From NCBI RefSeq assembly GCF_020179605.1, contig NZ_JAINZO010000003.1, positions 62,001-126,000 of the forward strand: a DNA stretch of 64,000 bases, read 5' to 3'. A program made the position numbers and the translations under genes. The notes under the pieces are model-generated. The model saw only the letters and a program-made list of their open reading frames with translations, did not search any database and was not told the origin of the DNA. Below are positions 1 to 9,220 of this stretch, in pieces. Numbering within the stretch: position 1 is the stretch's first letter; each line of letters opens with the position of its first letter. This stretch comes from Geomonas agri (GTDB taxonomy: Bacteria; Desulfobacterota; Desulfuromonadia; Geobacterales; Geobacteraceae).

Positions 1-450
1 AAGGGTACGGACGTAATAGACGATGGAAAGCGGGTCATAGGTGACGGCACTGATATCGTCCACGCGCTGGGTCTTACCCAGGAGGTCCTTCGACTCTACC
101 TTGAGCCGCTGCTGGTCGAATATCGCCTCCTTAAGGCGCCTGTGCTTTCCCTCATTGATCTTGTTGCGGAAGAACCTGGGGGAACCGAACCTGTCACCGC
201 TGCCGCGCACTACAACCGATTCGGCACGGTCCTCCACTCGAAAGAAGGTGTCCAGCCATGGCAGTGATCGGGTTATGGTGACGATGTGGAGTTCGTTGCC
301 CTTGGTGCTGACTTCCTGGGTGGTGGTCCCAGCCTTGATCCCGGTCCAGCTGACATCGTAGACCAGCTTCTCGTTGGGACTCATGGCGTGGGCAGGGAGT
401 GCGGAGATTATGAGTACTGCGAAAAAAGACAATATGGCTGAAATTTTCAT
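1..450 (-). CDS. DUF3108-family exported protein (3' end outside window)
   Basis: The frame starts with ATG at 448-450 and stays open for 150 codons to the left edge, so the C-terminus is missing. Residues 1-22 form a signal peptide (short Lys start, hydrophobic stretch, AHA cleavage motif). The mature part begins NEKLVYDVSWTGIKAGT, the pattern of DUF3108 proteins, periplasmic beta-rich proteins of unknown function. A sigma-70-like promoter lies just upstream, so it is probably a separate transcript from the hopanoid genes to its right. The family call is from memory of its N-terminal pattern; the function is unknown. Confidence 0.75.
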   Translation of the reverse strand, partial: MKISAILSFFAVLIISALPAHAMSPNEKLVYDVSWTGIKAGTTTQEVSTKGNELHIVTITRSLPWLDTFFRVEDRAESVVVRGSGDRFGSPRFFRNKINEGKHRRLKEAIFDQQRLKVESKDLLGKTQRVDDISAVTYDPLSIVYYVRTL

Positions 451-456
451 GTCCAC

Positions 457-486
457 AGATTAGCCCCTGGCGATATTTTTTATCAA
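457..486 (-). promoter_or_regulatory. Putative sigma-70 promoter for the DUF3108 gene
   Basis: On the minus strand TTGATA (481-486) is followed after 18 nt by TAATCT (457-462), directly upstream of the start at 450. Just upstream (from about 497) sits a short inverted repeat, TTAGG-CATTT-CCTAA, which might be an operator. Prediction from sequence only. Confidence 0.4.
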
Positions 487-534
487 GGGAAAAAGCTTAG
501 GCATTTCCTAACCTTAGACATTTCAAACAATCTA

Positions 535-915
535 TCAAGCCCCGCTGCTCTTGGTGATCATGATGACGCCGATCGCAACCAGCACGGTCCCCGCCCAGCG
601 CAGCGGGCTTACGACCTCGTGCAGGAAGTACTGGGACAGGAAGGCAACCAGTATGTAGTTCAGAGCCTGCATCGGCAGGGCCACGGAGAGATCCTCCCAG
701 GAGAGGACGGCCAGCCACAGGAAGAAGAAGACGGCCAGCATGGCGGTGCCGAACACCAGCTTAGGGGTGGTAAGCGCCTGCACGGCGACCCGCATGATCC
801 CTTTCAGGTTCATGGTCGAGATGTCTCCCAGCTCCTTCATGCCGCTGGCCAACAACAGGTCCCCGATGGTTCCTGCCGTGACCGCCGCCAGCATGACCAC
901 TACGGTTTTAAACAT
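535..915 (-). CDS. Small EamA/SMR-like membrane transporter in hopanoid cluster
   Basis: A 126-residue, very hydrophobic protein with about four membrane helices, the size of a half-length drug/metabolite transporter (EamA or ArnE/SMR type). The C-terminal helix pair (SPLRWAGTVLVAIGVIMIT) is typical of this superfamily. Its ATG (913-915) overlaps the end of hpnK by 8 nt, so the two are translationally coupled. The position suggests movement of a lipid-linked or sugar intermediate of hopanoid tailoring across the inner membrane; that role is inference. No substrate can be read from the sequence. Confidence 0.8.
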   Translation of the reverse strand: MFKTVVVMLAAVTAGTIGDLLLASGMKELGDISTMNLKGIMRVAVQALTTPKLVFGTAMLAVFFFLWLAVLSWEDLSVALPMQALNYILVAFLSQYFLHEVVSPLRWAGTVLVAIGVIMITKSSGA

Positions 916-1774
916 ACGCCTTTTCCTCTCCGCGATAGTTTCTCAGTCTGATGCCGGCTGCGGCCAGTTTCTCCCTTACGCGGGGGCTGGTCAACGCCGC
1001 CAGTTCCGCCTCGTGCTGGTAATCGGGCATGCGTCGCGTGAGCGTAGCGCAGGGATGACAGCCTGGGTGGAAGTAGATCTCGGTGAGTCCTTCCCCCAGA
1101 CCGTCCAGCGCCCGCAGCAGATACGCCTCGGTCATGTGCCCGGAGCTCAACAGCCCCTTCACCTCGTGCGCGTAGCGGATGCCGAGTCGCTCAAGCCGAG
1201 GGCGGCAGCGATCGGCCAACCGCGCGAAGATGAAGGCATCGGCACATTTGCCCACCAGCCGCGTCTTATCCAGCGCGAGGTTCGCCGGAAGGTTTTCCCT
1301 GGTGAGGCGAAAGCTCTTGATGCCGTAGCCGGGCATCAGCTCGCAGAGGATGTCGAACACCACCGGGTGCATATGGATGTTGAGGTGGCCGTCGACGTGG
1401 GACAGCTCGACGCCGGCATCGCGGCACCTGGCCAGTTGCGCGTCGATCTCCAGGCGCAGCTTTTTCCTCAGGCCCTTGAGAAAGAAGTAGCGCATCCCCG
1501 CCTGCACCGGGTCGTCAGTGAACTCCCCCCCGGCATCGGTCAGGGCGGGCAATCCCCCCTGCGCCAGGACCGCGCTCCCCTGGACCAAGGTGAGGTGCAG
1601 CCCCACCTGCAGAGCGGGGTTGGCGCGGGCGAAGGCCGCCGCTTCCTCGAAGGCGTCGCCACCAACCATGAGCGAGGTGCTGGTGAGCATCCCCTCCTGC
1701 CAGGCCGTGATGATGCCGCGGTTCGCCCCGGCGCTCAGTCCGAAATCGTCGGCGTTGAAGATGACTTCTTTCAT
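908..1774 (-). CDS. hpnK: Hopanoid biosynthesis protein HpnK (YdjC/ChbG-type deacetylase)
   Basis: A 288-residue YdjC/ChbG-fold carbohydrate deacetylase. It starts with the metal-site motif FNADDFGLS, and has GLHLTL near residue 60 and HVDGHLNIHMHP near residue 126, which supply the metal and catalytic His/Asp residues. In Burkholderia, HpnK removes the acetyl group from N-acetylglucosaminyl bacteriohopanetetrol before HpnJ acts. The gene follows hpnJ by only 10 nt and overlaps the transporter gene downstream, so the three form one operon. Length and motifs are normal for the family. The partner glycosyltransferase HpnI is not in this window. Confidence 0.88.
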   Translation of the reverse strand: MKEVIFNADDFGLSAGANRGIITAWQEGMLTSTSLMVGGDAFEEAAAFARANPALQVGLHLTLVQGSAVLAQGGLPALTDAGGEFTDDPVQAGMRYFFLKGLRKKLRLEIDAQLARCRDAGVELSHVDGHLNIHMHPVVFDILCELMPGYGIKSFRLTRENLPANLALDKTRLVGKCADAFIFARLADRCRPRLERLGIRYAHEVKGLLSSGHMTEAYLLRALDGLGEGLTEIYFHPGCHPCATLTRRMPDYQHEAELAALTSPRVREKLAAAGIRLRNYRGEEKAYV

Positions 1775-1784
1775 TGCAATGCGG

Positions 1785-3206
1785 CTAGCAGGCGGCCTGC
1801 TTGCGCTTTCTCATGTAGCTCAGGTACTGGGCGCCTTCCTTGAGGAGCTTGCGGCGCACCTGGGAGTCGACCAGCATGCTAAAGATGCTGCGCGCTATGT
1901 AGCGGGGGCGGAAGTAGAACTTGTTGTAGAACAGCTCCACCGCATCGAAGATCTCCTGGTTGGTGAGATCGGGGTAGTTGATGACGCACTTCTGGTGACC
2001 GGTCTCGTCGAGGAAGCTGTCGGAGGCGATCCAGCCGTTCTCCTTGGCCATCTGGTAGAACTCGGTCCCCGGGTACGGGGAAGCCAGGGACACCTGGATC
2101 GAGGTGAGGTCGAGGTCGATGGCGTAAGCGATGGTTTCCTTGATGGTCTCGCGGGTCTCGCCGGGAAGCCCCAGCACGAAGGCGCCGTGCACGGTGATGC
2201 CGAGCTTCTTGCAGTTCTTGGTGAACTCGATCGCCTGCGCCTTGGTGACCCCCTTCTTGATGTTCTTGAGAATTTGCTCGTTGCCGGACTCGTAGCCGAC
2301 CACTACGTGGTGCATCCCCGCCTCGCGCAGTTCCTTCAGGGTCTCGTAGTCGCAGTTGGCGCGGGCGTTGATCACCCAGGAGACGTTCAGGGGCTTGATC
2401 AGCCTGGCGATGGCGATGGCGTGCTGCTTATCGGCGGTGAAGGTGTCGTCGTCGAAGGAGATGTCCTTCACGTAGGGAAGGTTCTCCTTGATCCACTTCA
2501 CCTCTTCGTACACGTTCTGCGGACTTCTCTTTCTGAGCGTGCGCCCGGAGAAGGTCTGCGGCCAGAGGCAGTAGATGCAGCGCGAGGGGCAGCCGCGGCT
2601 GGCGTAGATGGAGACGTAGGGATGCCGGAAATGCGGAATCACGTACTCGTCGATGGGGAGGTCGCGCTGGTAAACCTTGCTGGCGAAGGGAAGCGCGTCC
2701 AGGTCGGCGATGGGGGGGCGGTCCTTGGTGTGCACCACCTTGCCGTCTTTCATGAAGCTGATGCCGTCCACCTCTTCCCACGGCTTACCTTCGCACAGTT
2801 CCTTGGTGGAATAATCGAATTCGCCGCGGCAGACGATGTCAACCGCACCGGCGGCGAAGCGGAGGCTCTCCTCGGGGAGGATGCTCACGTGGGGGCCGGT
2901 CAGTACCGTCACCGTCCCCGGCTTCTGCGCCTTGACCCGGCGCGCGGTTTCCACGTCGATGGCCAGAGTCGGGGTGGAGGTGTACATCACCACCATGTCG
3001 TAATCTTTGGCTATATCAAGGCACGCATCGAGGTCCAAGCGCTGTACCGGCGCGTCGACCACGCGGGAGCCTTCTATCATCCCGGCCGGATAGGTGAGCC
3101 AGCCGGGGAACCAGAAAGAGGTCACCTCGCGCGAGGCCTGGTAGCGGGCACCAGCACCCCCGTCAAAATCCTCAAAGGTCGGCGGGTTCAAAAACAACGG
3201 CTTCAT
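1785..3206 (-). CDS. hpnJ: Hopanoid biosynthesis radical SAM protein HpnJ
   Basis: A 473-residue B12-binding-like/radical SAM protein. The N-terminal third resembles the cobalamin-binding Rossmann domain (DMVVMYTSTPTLAIDVETAR; GPHVSILPEE). The radical SAM cluster motif is SRGCPSRCIYCLWP (CxxxCxxC). Family knowledge: HpnJ contracts the glucosamine ring of BHT-glucosamine to the cyclitol ether of composite hopanoids. The start is well supported by a GGAGGGG Shine-Dalgarno 4 nt before ATG. It is the first gene of a minus-strand operon with hpnK and the small transporter, and diverges from hpnG. Confidence 0.88.
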   Translation of the reverse strand: MKPLFLNPPTFEDFDGGAGARYQASREVTSFWFPGWLTYPAGMIEGSRVVDAPVQRLDLDACLDIAKDYDMVVMYTSTPTLAIDVETARRVKAQKPGTVTVLTGPHVSILPEESLRFAAGAVDIVCRGEFDYSTKELCEGKPWEEVDGISFMKDGKVVHTKDRPPIADLDALPFASKVYQRDLPIDEYVIPHFRHPYVSIYASRGCPSRCIYCLWPQTFSGRTLRKRSPQNVYEEVKWIKENLPYVKDISFDDDTFTADKQHAIAIARLIKPLNVSWVINARANCDYETLKELREAGMHHVVVGYESGNEQILKNIKKGVTKAQAIEFTKNCKKLGITVHGAFVLGLPGETRETIKETIAYAIDLDLTSIQVSLASPYPGTEFYQMAKENGWIASDSFLDETGHQKCVINYPDLTNQEIFDAVELFYNKFYFRPRYIARSIFSMLVDSQVRRKLLKEGAQYLSYMRKRKQAAC

Positions 3207-3250
3207 ACACCCCTCCAGATTAATAGCGTCACACTAAAAAAAGAATCCTG

Positions 3251-3279
3251 ACTATAAGACGGCGGCCACTTTTTGTCAA
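3251..3279 (-). promoter_or_regulatory. Sigma-70-like promoter for hpnJ-hpnK
   Basis: On the minus strand TTGACA (3274-3279), 17 nt spacer, TATAGT (3251-3256), about 45 nt before the hpnJ start. A near-consensus match with optimal spacing. The same 155-nt gap must also hold the plus-strand hpnG promoter, for which only a weak candidate is visible (TTGCGG, 17 nt, TAAAGT near 3310-3340). Confidence 0.6.
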
Positions 3280-3361
3280 GGTGAACCGCCCCCAAGTCCG
3301 GGAAAGCGTTGCGGTGGCGGCTCCCCTCTGATAAAGTGACCGGTCGAAAGGGAGAACCAAA

Positions 3362-4129
3362 ATGGCCAAGGAAAACAAAAGCCTGGGTGTCGTAGCTGCC
3401 ATGCCCCAGGAGATCGCGCCGGTGCTGGCGCGCATAAAAGGATATGCCCGGGGCAACATCGACGGGCGCAACCTGTACCGCTTCCCCGTCAACGGCAGCC
3501 TGGTCTACCTCATCGAGTCCGGCATGGGGCCGGCGCAGGCCGCGGCGGCGACCAGGGCGCTGATCAGGCACGCCAACCCGGATGCCATCCTCAATTTCGG
3601 CTTCGGCGGCGCCGTGCTGGCCGGCCTCGAAGTCGGCGAGCTGGTGCTGGCGGACCGCGTCTTTCACCTGGACCAGGGGACGTTGCGCGAACTCCCGCAA
3701 CCCGACGCCCCCCTGGTGTCCCTGGTGCAGGACTACTGCGCCAAGGTGGGGCTGCAGGTACGGCGCGGTGGCTTCATCACCGCCTGCGGCATCAGGAACA
3801 AGACCGAGATGGCGAGCCGGCTCGGCGGGAGCACGCCGCTGCCGCTGCTCGAGATGGAAACGGCGGCGGTACTCGAACAGGCACAGGCTGCAGGGATACC
3901 GCTGGTGGCGATCCGGGGAGTGAGCGATGCGGCCGACGAGGAGCTCGGGTTTGCCATCGAGGAGTTCTGCGACGCCGATCTGCACCTCACCCCCTGGCGG
4001 GTGGCGTGGACCATCGCAAAGCGGCCGTTGTTGATTCCACAACTGATCAGGCTGGCGGGGAATTCACGCAGGGCGGGAAAACGGCTGGCACTGGCAGTCG
4101 AGCTCGCGCTGCAGGCGCTGACGCGGTAA
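3362..4129 (+). CDS. hpnG: Hopanoid-associated phosphorylase/nucleosidase HpnG
   Basis: A 255-residue member of the purine nucleoside phosphorylase/MTA-SAH nucleosidase superfamily. It has ESGMGPAQAAAATRAL near residue 55 (phosphate/ribose loop) and EMETAAVLEQA followed by RGVSDAADEE near 165-190, which carry the catalytic Glu and Asp of the family. HpnG releases adenine from adenosylhopane to give a ribosylhopane precursor of bacteriohopanetetrol. The start follows GGGAGA with good spacing. It is the only plus-strand gene here, divergent from hpnJ, and ends 8 nt from the convergent ptsI end, leaving no room for a terminator. Confidence 0.85.
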   Translation: MAKENKSLGVVAAMPQEIAPVLARIKGYARGNIDGRNLYRFPVNGSLVYLIESGMGPAQAAAATRALIRHANPDAILNFGFGGAVLAGLEVGELVLADRVFHLDQGTLRELPQPDAPLVSLVQDYCAKVGLQVRRGGFITACGIRNKTEMASRLGGSTPLPLLEMETAAVLEQAQAAGIPLVAIRGVSDAADEELGFAIEEFCDADLHLTPWRVAWTIAKRPLLIPQLIRLAGNSRRAGKRLALAVELALQALTR

Positions 4130-4137
4130 CCCCTGCC

Positions 4138-5898
4138 CTAGTCGAAGCTCTCGGAGAAACGGGCGGCAATCATCCCCTTCAGGTAGGCGTCCGCCTCGGC
4201 GGCGGTGGCAAAGCTGAGCGCCTTCAAGGCCACCTCGCGCGCCTCCTGCACGGTGCAGCGACGCAGGATCTTCTTGACCCGCGGGATAGAGACTGCATTC
4301 ATGGACAACTCGTCGTAGCCAAGCCCCAACAGGATCGGGAGGTACTCGGGGTCCCCCGCCATCTCGCCGCAGATGGACGCCTCGATCCCCGCCGCGTGGG
4401 CCGCGTCGACGATGGTCTTCAGCGACCGGAGCACGGCCGGGTGCAGCGGCTGGAACAGCGAGGAGAGGTGCTCATTGGTGCGGTCGATGGCCAGCGTGTA
4501 CTGGATCAGGTCATTGGTACCGACGCTGAAAAAGTCGACCTCCGCTGCCAGCAGATCGGCGATAACCACGGCTGACGGGATCTCAATCATGATGCCGACC
4601 TGCACCTGCTCGTCGAAGGGGTGCTTGCCGCGCAGTTCCTCTTTCACCTGCTCCAAGAGGGCCTTGGCGGCCCGCACCTCGGCCACTCCGGATACCATCG
4701 GGAAGAAGAGCTTCACCTCGCCGAAAGCGCTCGCCCTCAGGATCGCCCGCAACTGCGCCTTGAAGGCCTCGGGCTGACGCAGCGACAGGCGAATCGCCCG
4801 CACCCCCAGCGCCGGGTTCATCTCGTCGGAGAGGTCGAGATCGGTGAGGCACTTGTCACCGCCGATGTCGAGCGTCCTGATGGTCACCGGCTGCGGCGCC
4901 ATTTTCTTCACCAGAGCTGCGTAAGCCTCGAACTGCTCTTCCTCGGTGGGGAGCTTGCTGCGGTTGAAAAAGAGCATCTCGGTGCGGTACAGGCCGATCC
5001 CCTCGCCGCCGTGCTTGTGCACCGAGGCAACCTCCTCGATGAACTCCACGTTCCCCTTGAGGCGCATGCGATGCCCATCCAGGGTCTGGGCCGGCAGGTC
5101 GCGCAGCTTCAACAGCTCCCGCTCCACGTACTCGTAGCGCTGCTTCTTCTGCAGGTACTCCTTGAATTCCTCAGCACTGGGATTGATGATCACCACGCCG
5201 GCGGCGCCGTCGATGATCAGGGTGTCCCCTTCACAGACTTCCCCGGTGGCCCGCTCCAGCCCCACCACCGCGGGGACCTCGAAGGCCCGCGCCAGGATGG
5301 AGGAGTGGGAGGTCTTCCCCCCGAGATCGGTGATGAAGCCCATCACTTTGTTCTTGTCGATCTGCAGGATGTCGGCCGGGGAGAGGTCGTGGGCCACCAC
5401 GATAACCTTCCCCTCGATGCTGTCCAGGGGCTCCTGTTTCTGCCCCACCATGTGCCGCAGCACGCGTTCGACTACAGTTTCCACGTCGTTGCCGCGCTCG
5501 CGCAGGTACTCGTCGTCCACGCCGTCGAAGAAGGCCTTGAAGCGCCCGAGGGTCCTCTTCAGAGCGCCCTCGGCGTTGATGCCGAGCCGCTCGATGTACT
5601 GCGTGGTCTCCCCGACCAGCATAGTGTCGTCCAGCAGCATCAAGTGGGCGTCGATGACGCAGAGGTGCTCGGGACCGTGGGTGCTGGAGAGCTGCTCGCG
5701 CAGGTCGAAGAGCTCCCCCTTGGCGCGCTCGATGGCTCGGGTGAAGCGGTCCAGTTCCCCCGGGATCTCCTCGTTGGCCACCAGCACCTCGGTGACCGCT
5801 ACGCGGCGCCGGTCGGTGATGCGGACCTGCCCGATGGCGATGCCGGCGGAGGCGCCGATCCCCTTCAACTGTCTCGACTCACTCTTCTCCGAATCCAT
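4138..5898 (-). CDS. ptsI: PTS enzyme I (phosphoenolpyruvate-protein phosphotransferase)
   Basis: 586 residues, the normal length for enzyme I. It contains the phospho-histidine loop GGKTSHSSILARAF (His198), and the C-terminal PEP-binding barrel motifs SVGTNDLIQYTLAIDR and CGEMAGDPEYLPILLGLG with the conserved Cys. It has no N-terminal GAF domain, so it is a plain EI rather than the nitrogen-type PtsP. Its start overlaps the HPr end by 20 nt. It is the last gene of the rpoN-hpf-hprK-rapZ-EIIA-HPr-EI run. No sugar permease (EIIB/C/D) is visible, which points to a regulatory phospho-relay. Confidence 0.93.
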   Translation of the reverse strand: MDSEKSESRQLKGIGASAGIAIGQVRITDRRRVAVTEVLVANEEIPGELDRFTRAIERAKGELFDLREQLSSTHGPEHLCVIDAHLMLLDDTMLVGETTQYIERLGINAEGALKRTLGRFKAFFDGVDDEYLRERGNDVETVVERVLRHMVGQKQEPLDSIEGKVIVVAHDLSPADILQIDKNKVMGFITDLGGKTSHSSILARAFEVPAVVGLERATGEVCEGDTLIIDGAAGVVIINPSAEEFKEYLQKKQRYEYVERELLKLRDLPAQTLDGHRMRLKGNVEFIEEVASVHKHGGEGIGLYRTEMLFFNRSKLPTEEEQFEAYAALVKKMAPQPVTIRTLDIGGDKCLTDLDLSDEMNPALGVRAIRLSLRQPEAFKAQLRAILRASAFGEVKLFFPMVSGVAEVRAAKALLEQVKEELRGKHPFDEQVQVGIMIEIPSAVVIADLLAAEVDFFSVGTNDLIQYTLAIDRTNEHLSSLFQPLHPAVLRSLKTIVDAAHAAGIEASICGEMAGDPEYLPILLGLGYDELSMNAVSIPRVKKILRRCTVQEAREVALKALSFATAAEADAYLKGMIAARFSESFD

Positions 5899-6145
5899 TC
5901 CGGATCAGCTCCCCGATGGCGGCGTAGGCCTCGACCTCGTCCGTCCCCTCGACCTTCAAGGTAATGGTGCTCCCCTTGGCCGCCGCCAGCATCATGATCC
6001 CCATGATGCTCTTGCCGTTCACCTCGACCCCCTCGCGCTCGATCCTGATCTCGGAGGAGAAACCGCTGGCGGTCTTCACCAGGAGCGCGCTCGCCCTGGC
6101 GTGCAGCCCCAGCTTGTTCGGTATTACGAATTCGCCTTCTATCAT
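5879..6145 (-). CDS. ptsH: Phosphocarrier protein HPr
   Basis: 88 residues from the chosen start. The active-site histidine is in NKLGLHARASALLVKTA and the regulatory serine in NGKSIMGIMMLA. Starting at the second ATG (6145) puts these at His15 and Ser46, the standard HPr numbering. The upstream in-frame ATG (6157) would sit directly against the AGGAGG ribosome site, so it is less likely. Ser46 plus the nearby hprK indicates HPr kinase/phosphorylase control. It lies between EIIA and EI in the operon. Confidence 0.92.
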   Translation of the reverse strand: MIEGEFVIPNKLGLHARASALLVKTASGFSSEIRIEREGVEVNGKSIMGIMMLAAAKGSTITLKVEGTDEVEAYAAIGELIRNGFGEE

Positions 6146-6251
6146 ATGTGCACTCATCCTCCTACGCCGAAGGCTTCGGTGGATAAACCCTCCTTATGTT
6201 ACTTGTCCAGAGTCTGCGCTAAGGCTCCGCTGGGTAAACCATCCTTTTCGC

Positions 6252-6647
6252 TTACTTTTTAAGGAAATCTCCGGCTACCGTGATCCCTTCCTGCGCGCTC
6301 TCCTTGAGCTTCAGCGCCAGTTCCGAGACGCTGCAGCGGTTGCGCTCCTGGGTGAAACGGATCAGCATCGGGAGGTTCACCCCGGTCAGCACCTCGACCT
6401 TTCCTTCCTGCAGAAAGGAGATGCTCATGTTGGACGGGGTGCCGCCGAACATGTCGGTCATGATGATGGCACCGTCGCCGGAAACCCGCGCCACGGCCTC
6501 CTTGATGTCGTTCATGACATCGGTGGCCGATGCATCGGGAGCAATGCCCACCGCCTCGGCCAGTTCCAGCTTCCCTACTATCATCTCCGCCGCGGTCAAA
6601 AGCTCACTGGCCACGCCGGCGTGTGCTACCAAAAGCAGTCCTATCAT
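6252..6647 (-). CDS. PTS mannose-type EIIA domain protein
   Basis: A 131-residue stand-alone EIIA of the mannose/fructose family. The phospho-accepting histidine is His9 in MIGLLLVAHAGV, and ITDMFGGTPSNMS is the conserved loop. It overlaps rapZ by 4 nt (ATGA), showing translational coupling. No EIIB or membrane EIIC/EIID genes follow, so it is probably a regulatory phosphate acceptor downstream of HPr rather than part of sugar uptake. Members of this family lie in the same place in other deltaproteobacteria. Confidence 0.9.
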   Translation of the reverse strand: MIGLLLVAHAGVASELLTAAEMIVGKLELAEAVGIAPDASATDVMNDIKEAVARVSGDGAIIMTDMFGGTPSNMSISFLQEGKVEVLTGVNLPMLIRFTQERNRCSVSELALKLKESAQEGITVAGDFLKK

Positions 6648-7507
6648 CCCAGCCCCTTCTCTATATCCCTGTGGGAAATTTTTATGTTCACGTTCCGCTG
6701 ACGGAAGTAGTGGTACAGCTCTTCTGCGATGGCCACCGAGCGGTGCCTGCCGCCGGTGCAGCCGATGGAAACCGACAGGTAGGACTTCCCTTCCCTGCGG
6801 TACCCCGGCAGCAGGAACTCCAGCATGTCCCGGAACCGCTCCAGGAACACGACGGTCTCCTTCTGCTTCAAGACGTACTCGCGGACCCCCGGCTCCAGGC
6901 CGGAGAAGTGGCGCAACTCGGGCACGAAGTAAGGGTTGGGGAGAAAGCGCACATCCATGACCAGGTCGCTCTCCAGGGGGAGCCCGTAGCGGAAGCCGAA
7001 GGACTGCAGGTTCACCTGCATCTCCAGGGCGCCCTCCCCCCCCTTGACAAGCCCGATCACCACCTCCTTGAGGCGATGCACGTTCATCTCCGAGGTGTCG
7101 ATGATGGCGGTGGCGATGCGCCGAAGGCCCGCCAGCTGATCGCGCTCGAAGCGGATCCCCTCCGGGACGCTCGCCCCTTCCAGGGCGGGGTGGCGGCGAC
7201 GGGTCTCGGAAAAGCGCCGGATCAGCACTTCGTCGGTGGCGTCGAAGTAGAAGATCTTGACGCTGTGCCCGGCCGAGGCGATGGCCTGGAATACCTGGTC
7301 GTACCCCTTGATGAAGTCGCGGCTCCTGATGTCCATCACCAGGGCCACGTCCTTGATGTCCTCGCGGGAGTGCTCCACCAGCTCAATGAAGGTGCTCACC
7401 AGCGAGACCGGCAGATTGTCCAGGCAAAAGAAGCCTTCGTCCTCCAAGGCCTTCACCGCCGTCGATTTTCCCGAGCCGGAGAGGCCGGTTATGATGACGA
7501 TGCGCAT
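6644..7507 (-). CDS. rapZ: RapZ-family nucleotide-binding protein (YvcJ/RNase adapter)
   Basis: 287 residues. The N-terminal P-loop is IITGLSGSGKST (residues 5-16), and the C-terminal half has IGCTGGRHRSVAIAEEL, the hallmark of RapZ/YvcJ. In enterobacteria RapZ senses glucosamine-6-phosphate and directs small RNAs to RNase E; in Firmicutes YvcJ is a GTPase. Which role applies here cannot be told. It sits between hprK (1-nt gap) and EIIA (4-nt overlap), a link conserved with PTS genes in many proteobacteria. Confidence 0.92.
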   Translation of the reverse strand: MRIVIITGLSGSGKSTAVKALEDEGFFCLDNLPVSLVSTFIELVEHSREDIKDVALVMDIRSRDFIKGYDQVFQAIASAGHSVKIFYFDATDEVLIRRFSETRRRHPALEGASVPEGIRFERDQLAGLRRIATAIIDTSEMNVHRLKEVVIGLVKGGEGALEMQVNLQSFGFRYGLPLESDLVMDVRFLPNPYFVPELRHFSGLEPGVREYVLKQKETVVFLERFRDMLEFLLPGYRREGKSYLSVSIGCTGGRHRSVAIAEELYHYFRQRNVNIKISHRDIEKGLG

Positions 7508-7508
7508 G

Positions 7509-8459
<951 letters not shown>

Positions 8460-8609
8460 GCTTGTCAATGCTGCGACCTTTCCCCCGTGCACGCGAACAG
8501 CCCCAGAAGGGGCCGTTATCGCGATGGGAGACGCCACGGGGACGCCTCCCATCCGCATTTTTCAACCCGGGACTGGGGCTCCGGGTCCTTTGTTCAGCTC
8601 AAAAGAGCG

Positions 8610-9158
8610 CTACGGGTTCTCCGGGGAGATCAGGCCGTAGTTGCCGTCTTTCCTGCGGTAAACCACGTTGATGGTCTCGGTGGAGGACTCGGTGTAGACC
8701 AGGAAGTCCTTGTGCAAAAGTTCCATCTGCATCACCGCTTCCTCGACGGACATCGGTTTCATGGTGAAGCTCTTGGTCTTGATGATGACCGGGGCCTGGG
8801 TTCCTTCCTCGATCCCCTGGGCCTGCACGATCGCCTTCTGTACCTGGCGCTCGCGCGCGTCGGAAGCCGGCTTGTGGGCCTTGATGCGCTCCTTGAAGCG
8901 GCGCAACTGGCGCTCGATCTTGTCGGACACTGCATCGATGGAGGCGTACATGTCGTTGGTCTCTTCCGCGGCCTTGATGGTGATCCCCTTGGCGTTGATG
9001 GTCACCTCGGCCATGTGACGGATCTTCTCAACGGTCAAAAATACCTGGACGACAATCGGCTCGTCTATATATTTCTTAACCCGGTCCAGCTTCTCCTCTG
9101 CGTAGCTTTTCAGCGCTTCGCTCGGTTCCATGTGCCTGAAAGTCGTGGTTATCTGCAT
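8610..9158 (-). CDS. hpf: Long-form ribosome hibernation promoting factor
   Basis: 182 residues, the long form. The N-terminal 100 residues are the RaiA/YfiA ribosome-binding domain (MQITTTFRHMEPSEALKSY; EVTINAKGITIKA), then a basic linker, then the roughly 60-residue dimerisation domain (MSVEEAVMQMELLHKDFLVY). The long form lets two 70S ribosomes pair into inactive 100S particles. It lies directly after rpoN, the same link seen in enterobacteria. The ribosome site GGGAGGTACTTCGT before ATG is strong. Confidence 0.93.
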   Translation of the reverse strand: MQITTTFRHMEPSEALKSYAEEKLDRVKKYIDEPIVVQVFLTVEKIRHMAEVTINAKGITIKAAEETNDMYASIDAVSDKIERQLRRFKERIKAHKPASDARERQVQKAIVQAQGIEEGTQAPVIIKTKSFTMKPMSVEEAVMQMELLHKDFLVYTESSTETINVVYRRKDGNYGLISPENP

Positions 9159-9220
9159 ACGAAGTACCTCCCTTTATTGTCAATACACGCGAAGCGCCCG
9201 CCACACGGCGGTGTCCGCGT

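Noticed and set aside
4130-4137. Terminator between hpnG and ptsI
   Set aside because: Only 8 nt lie between the convergent stops.
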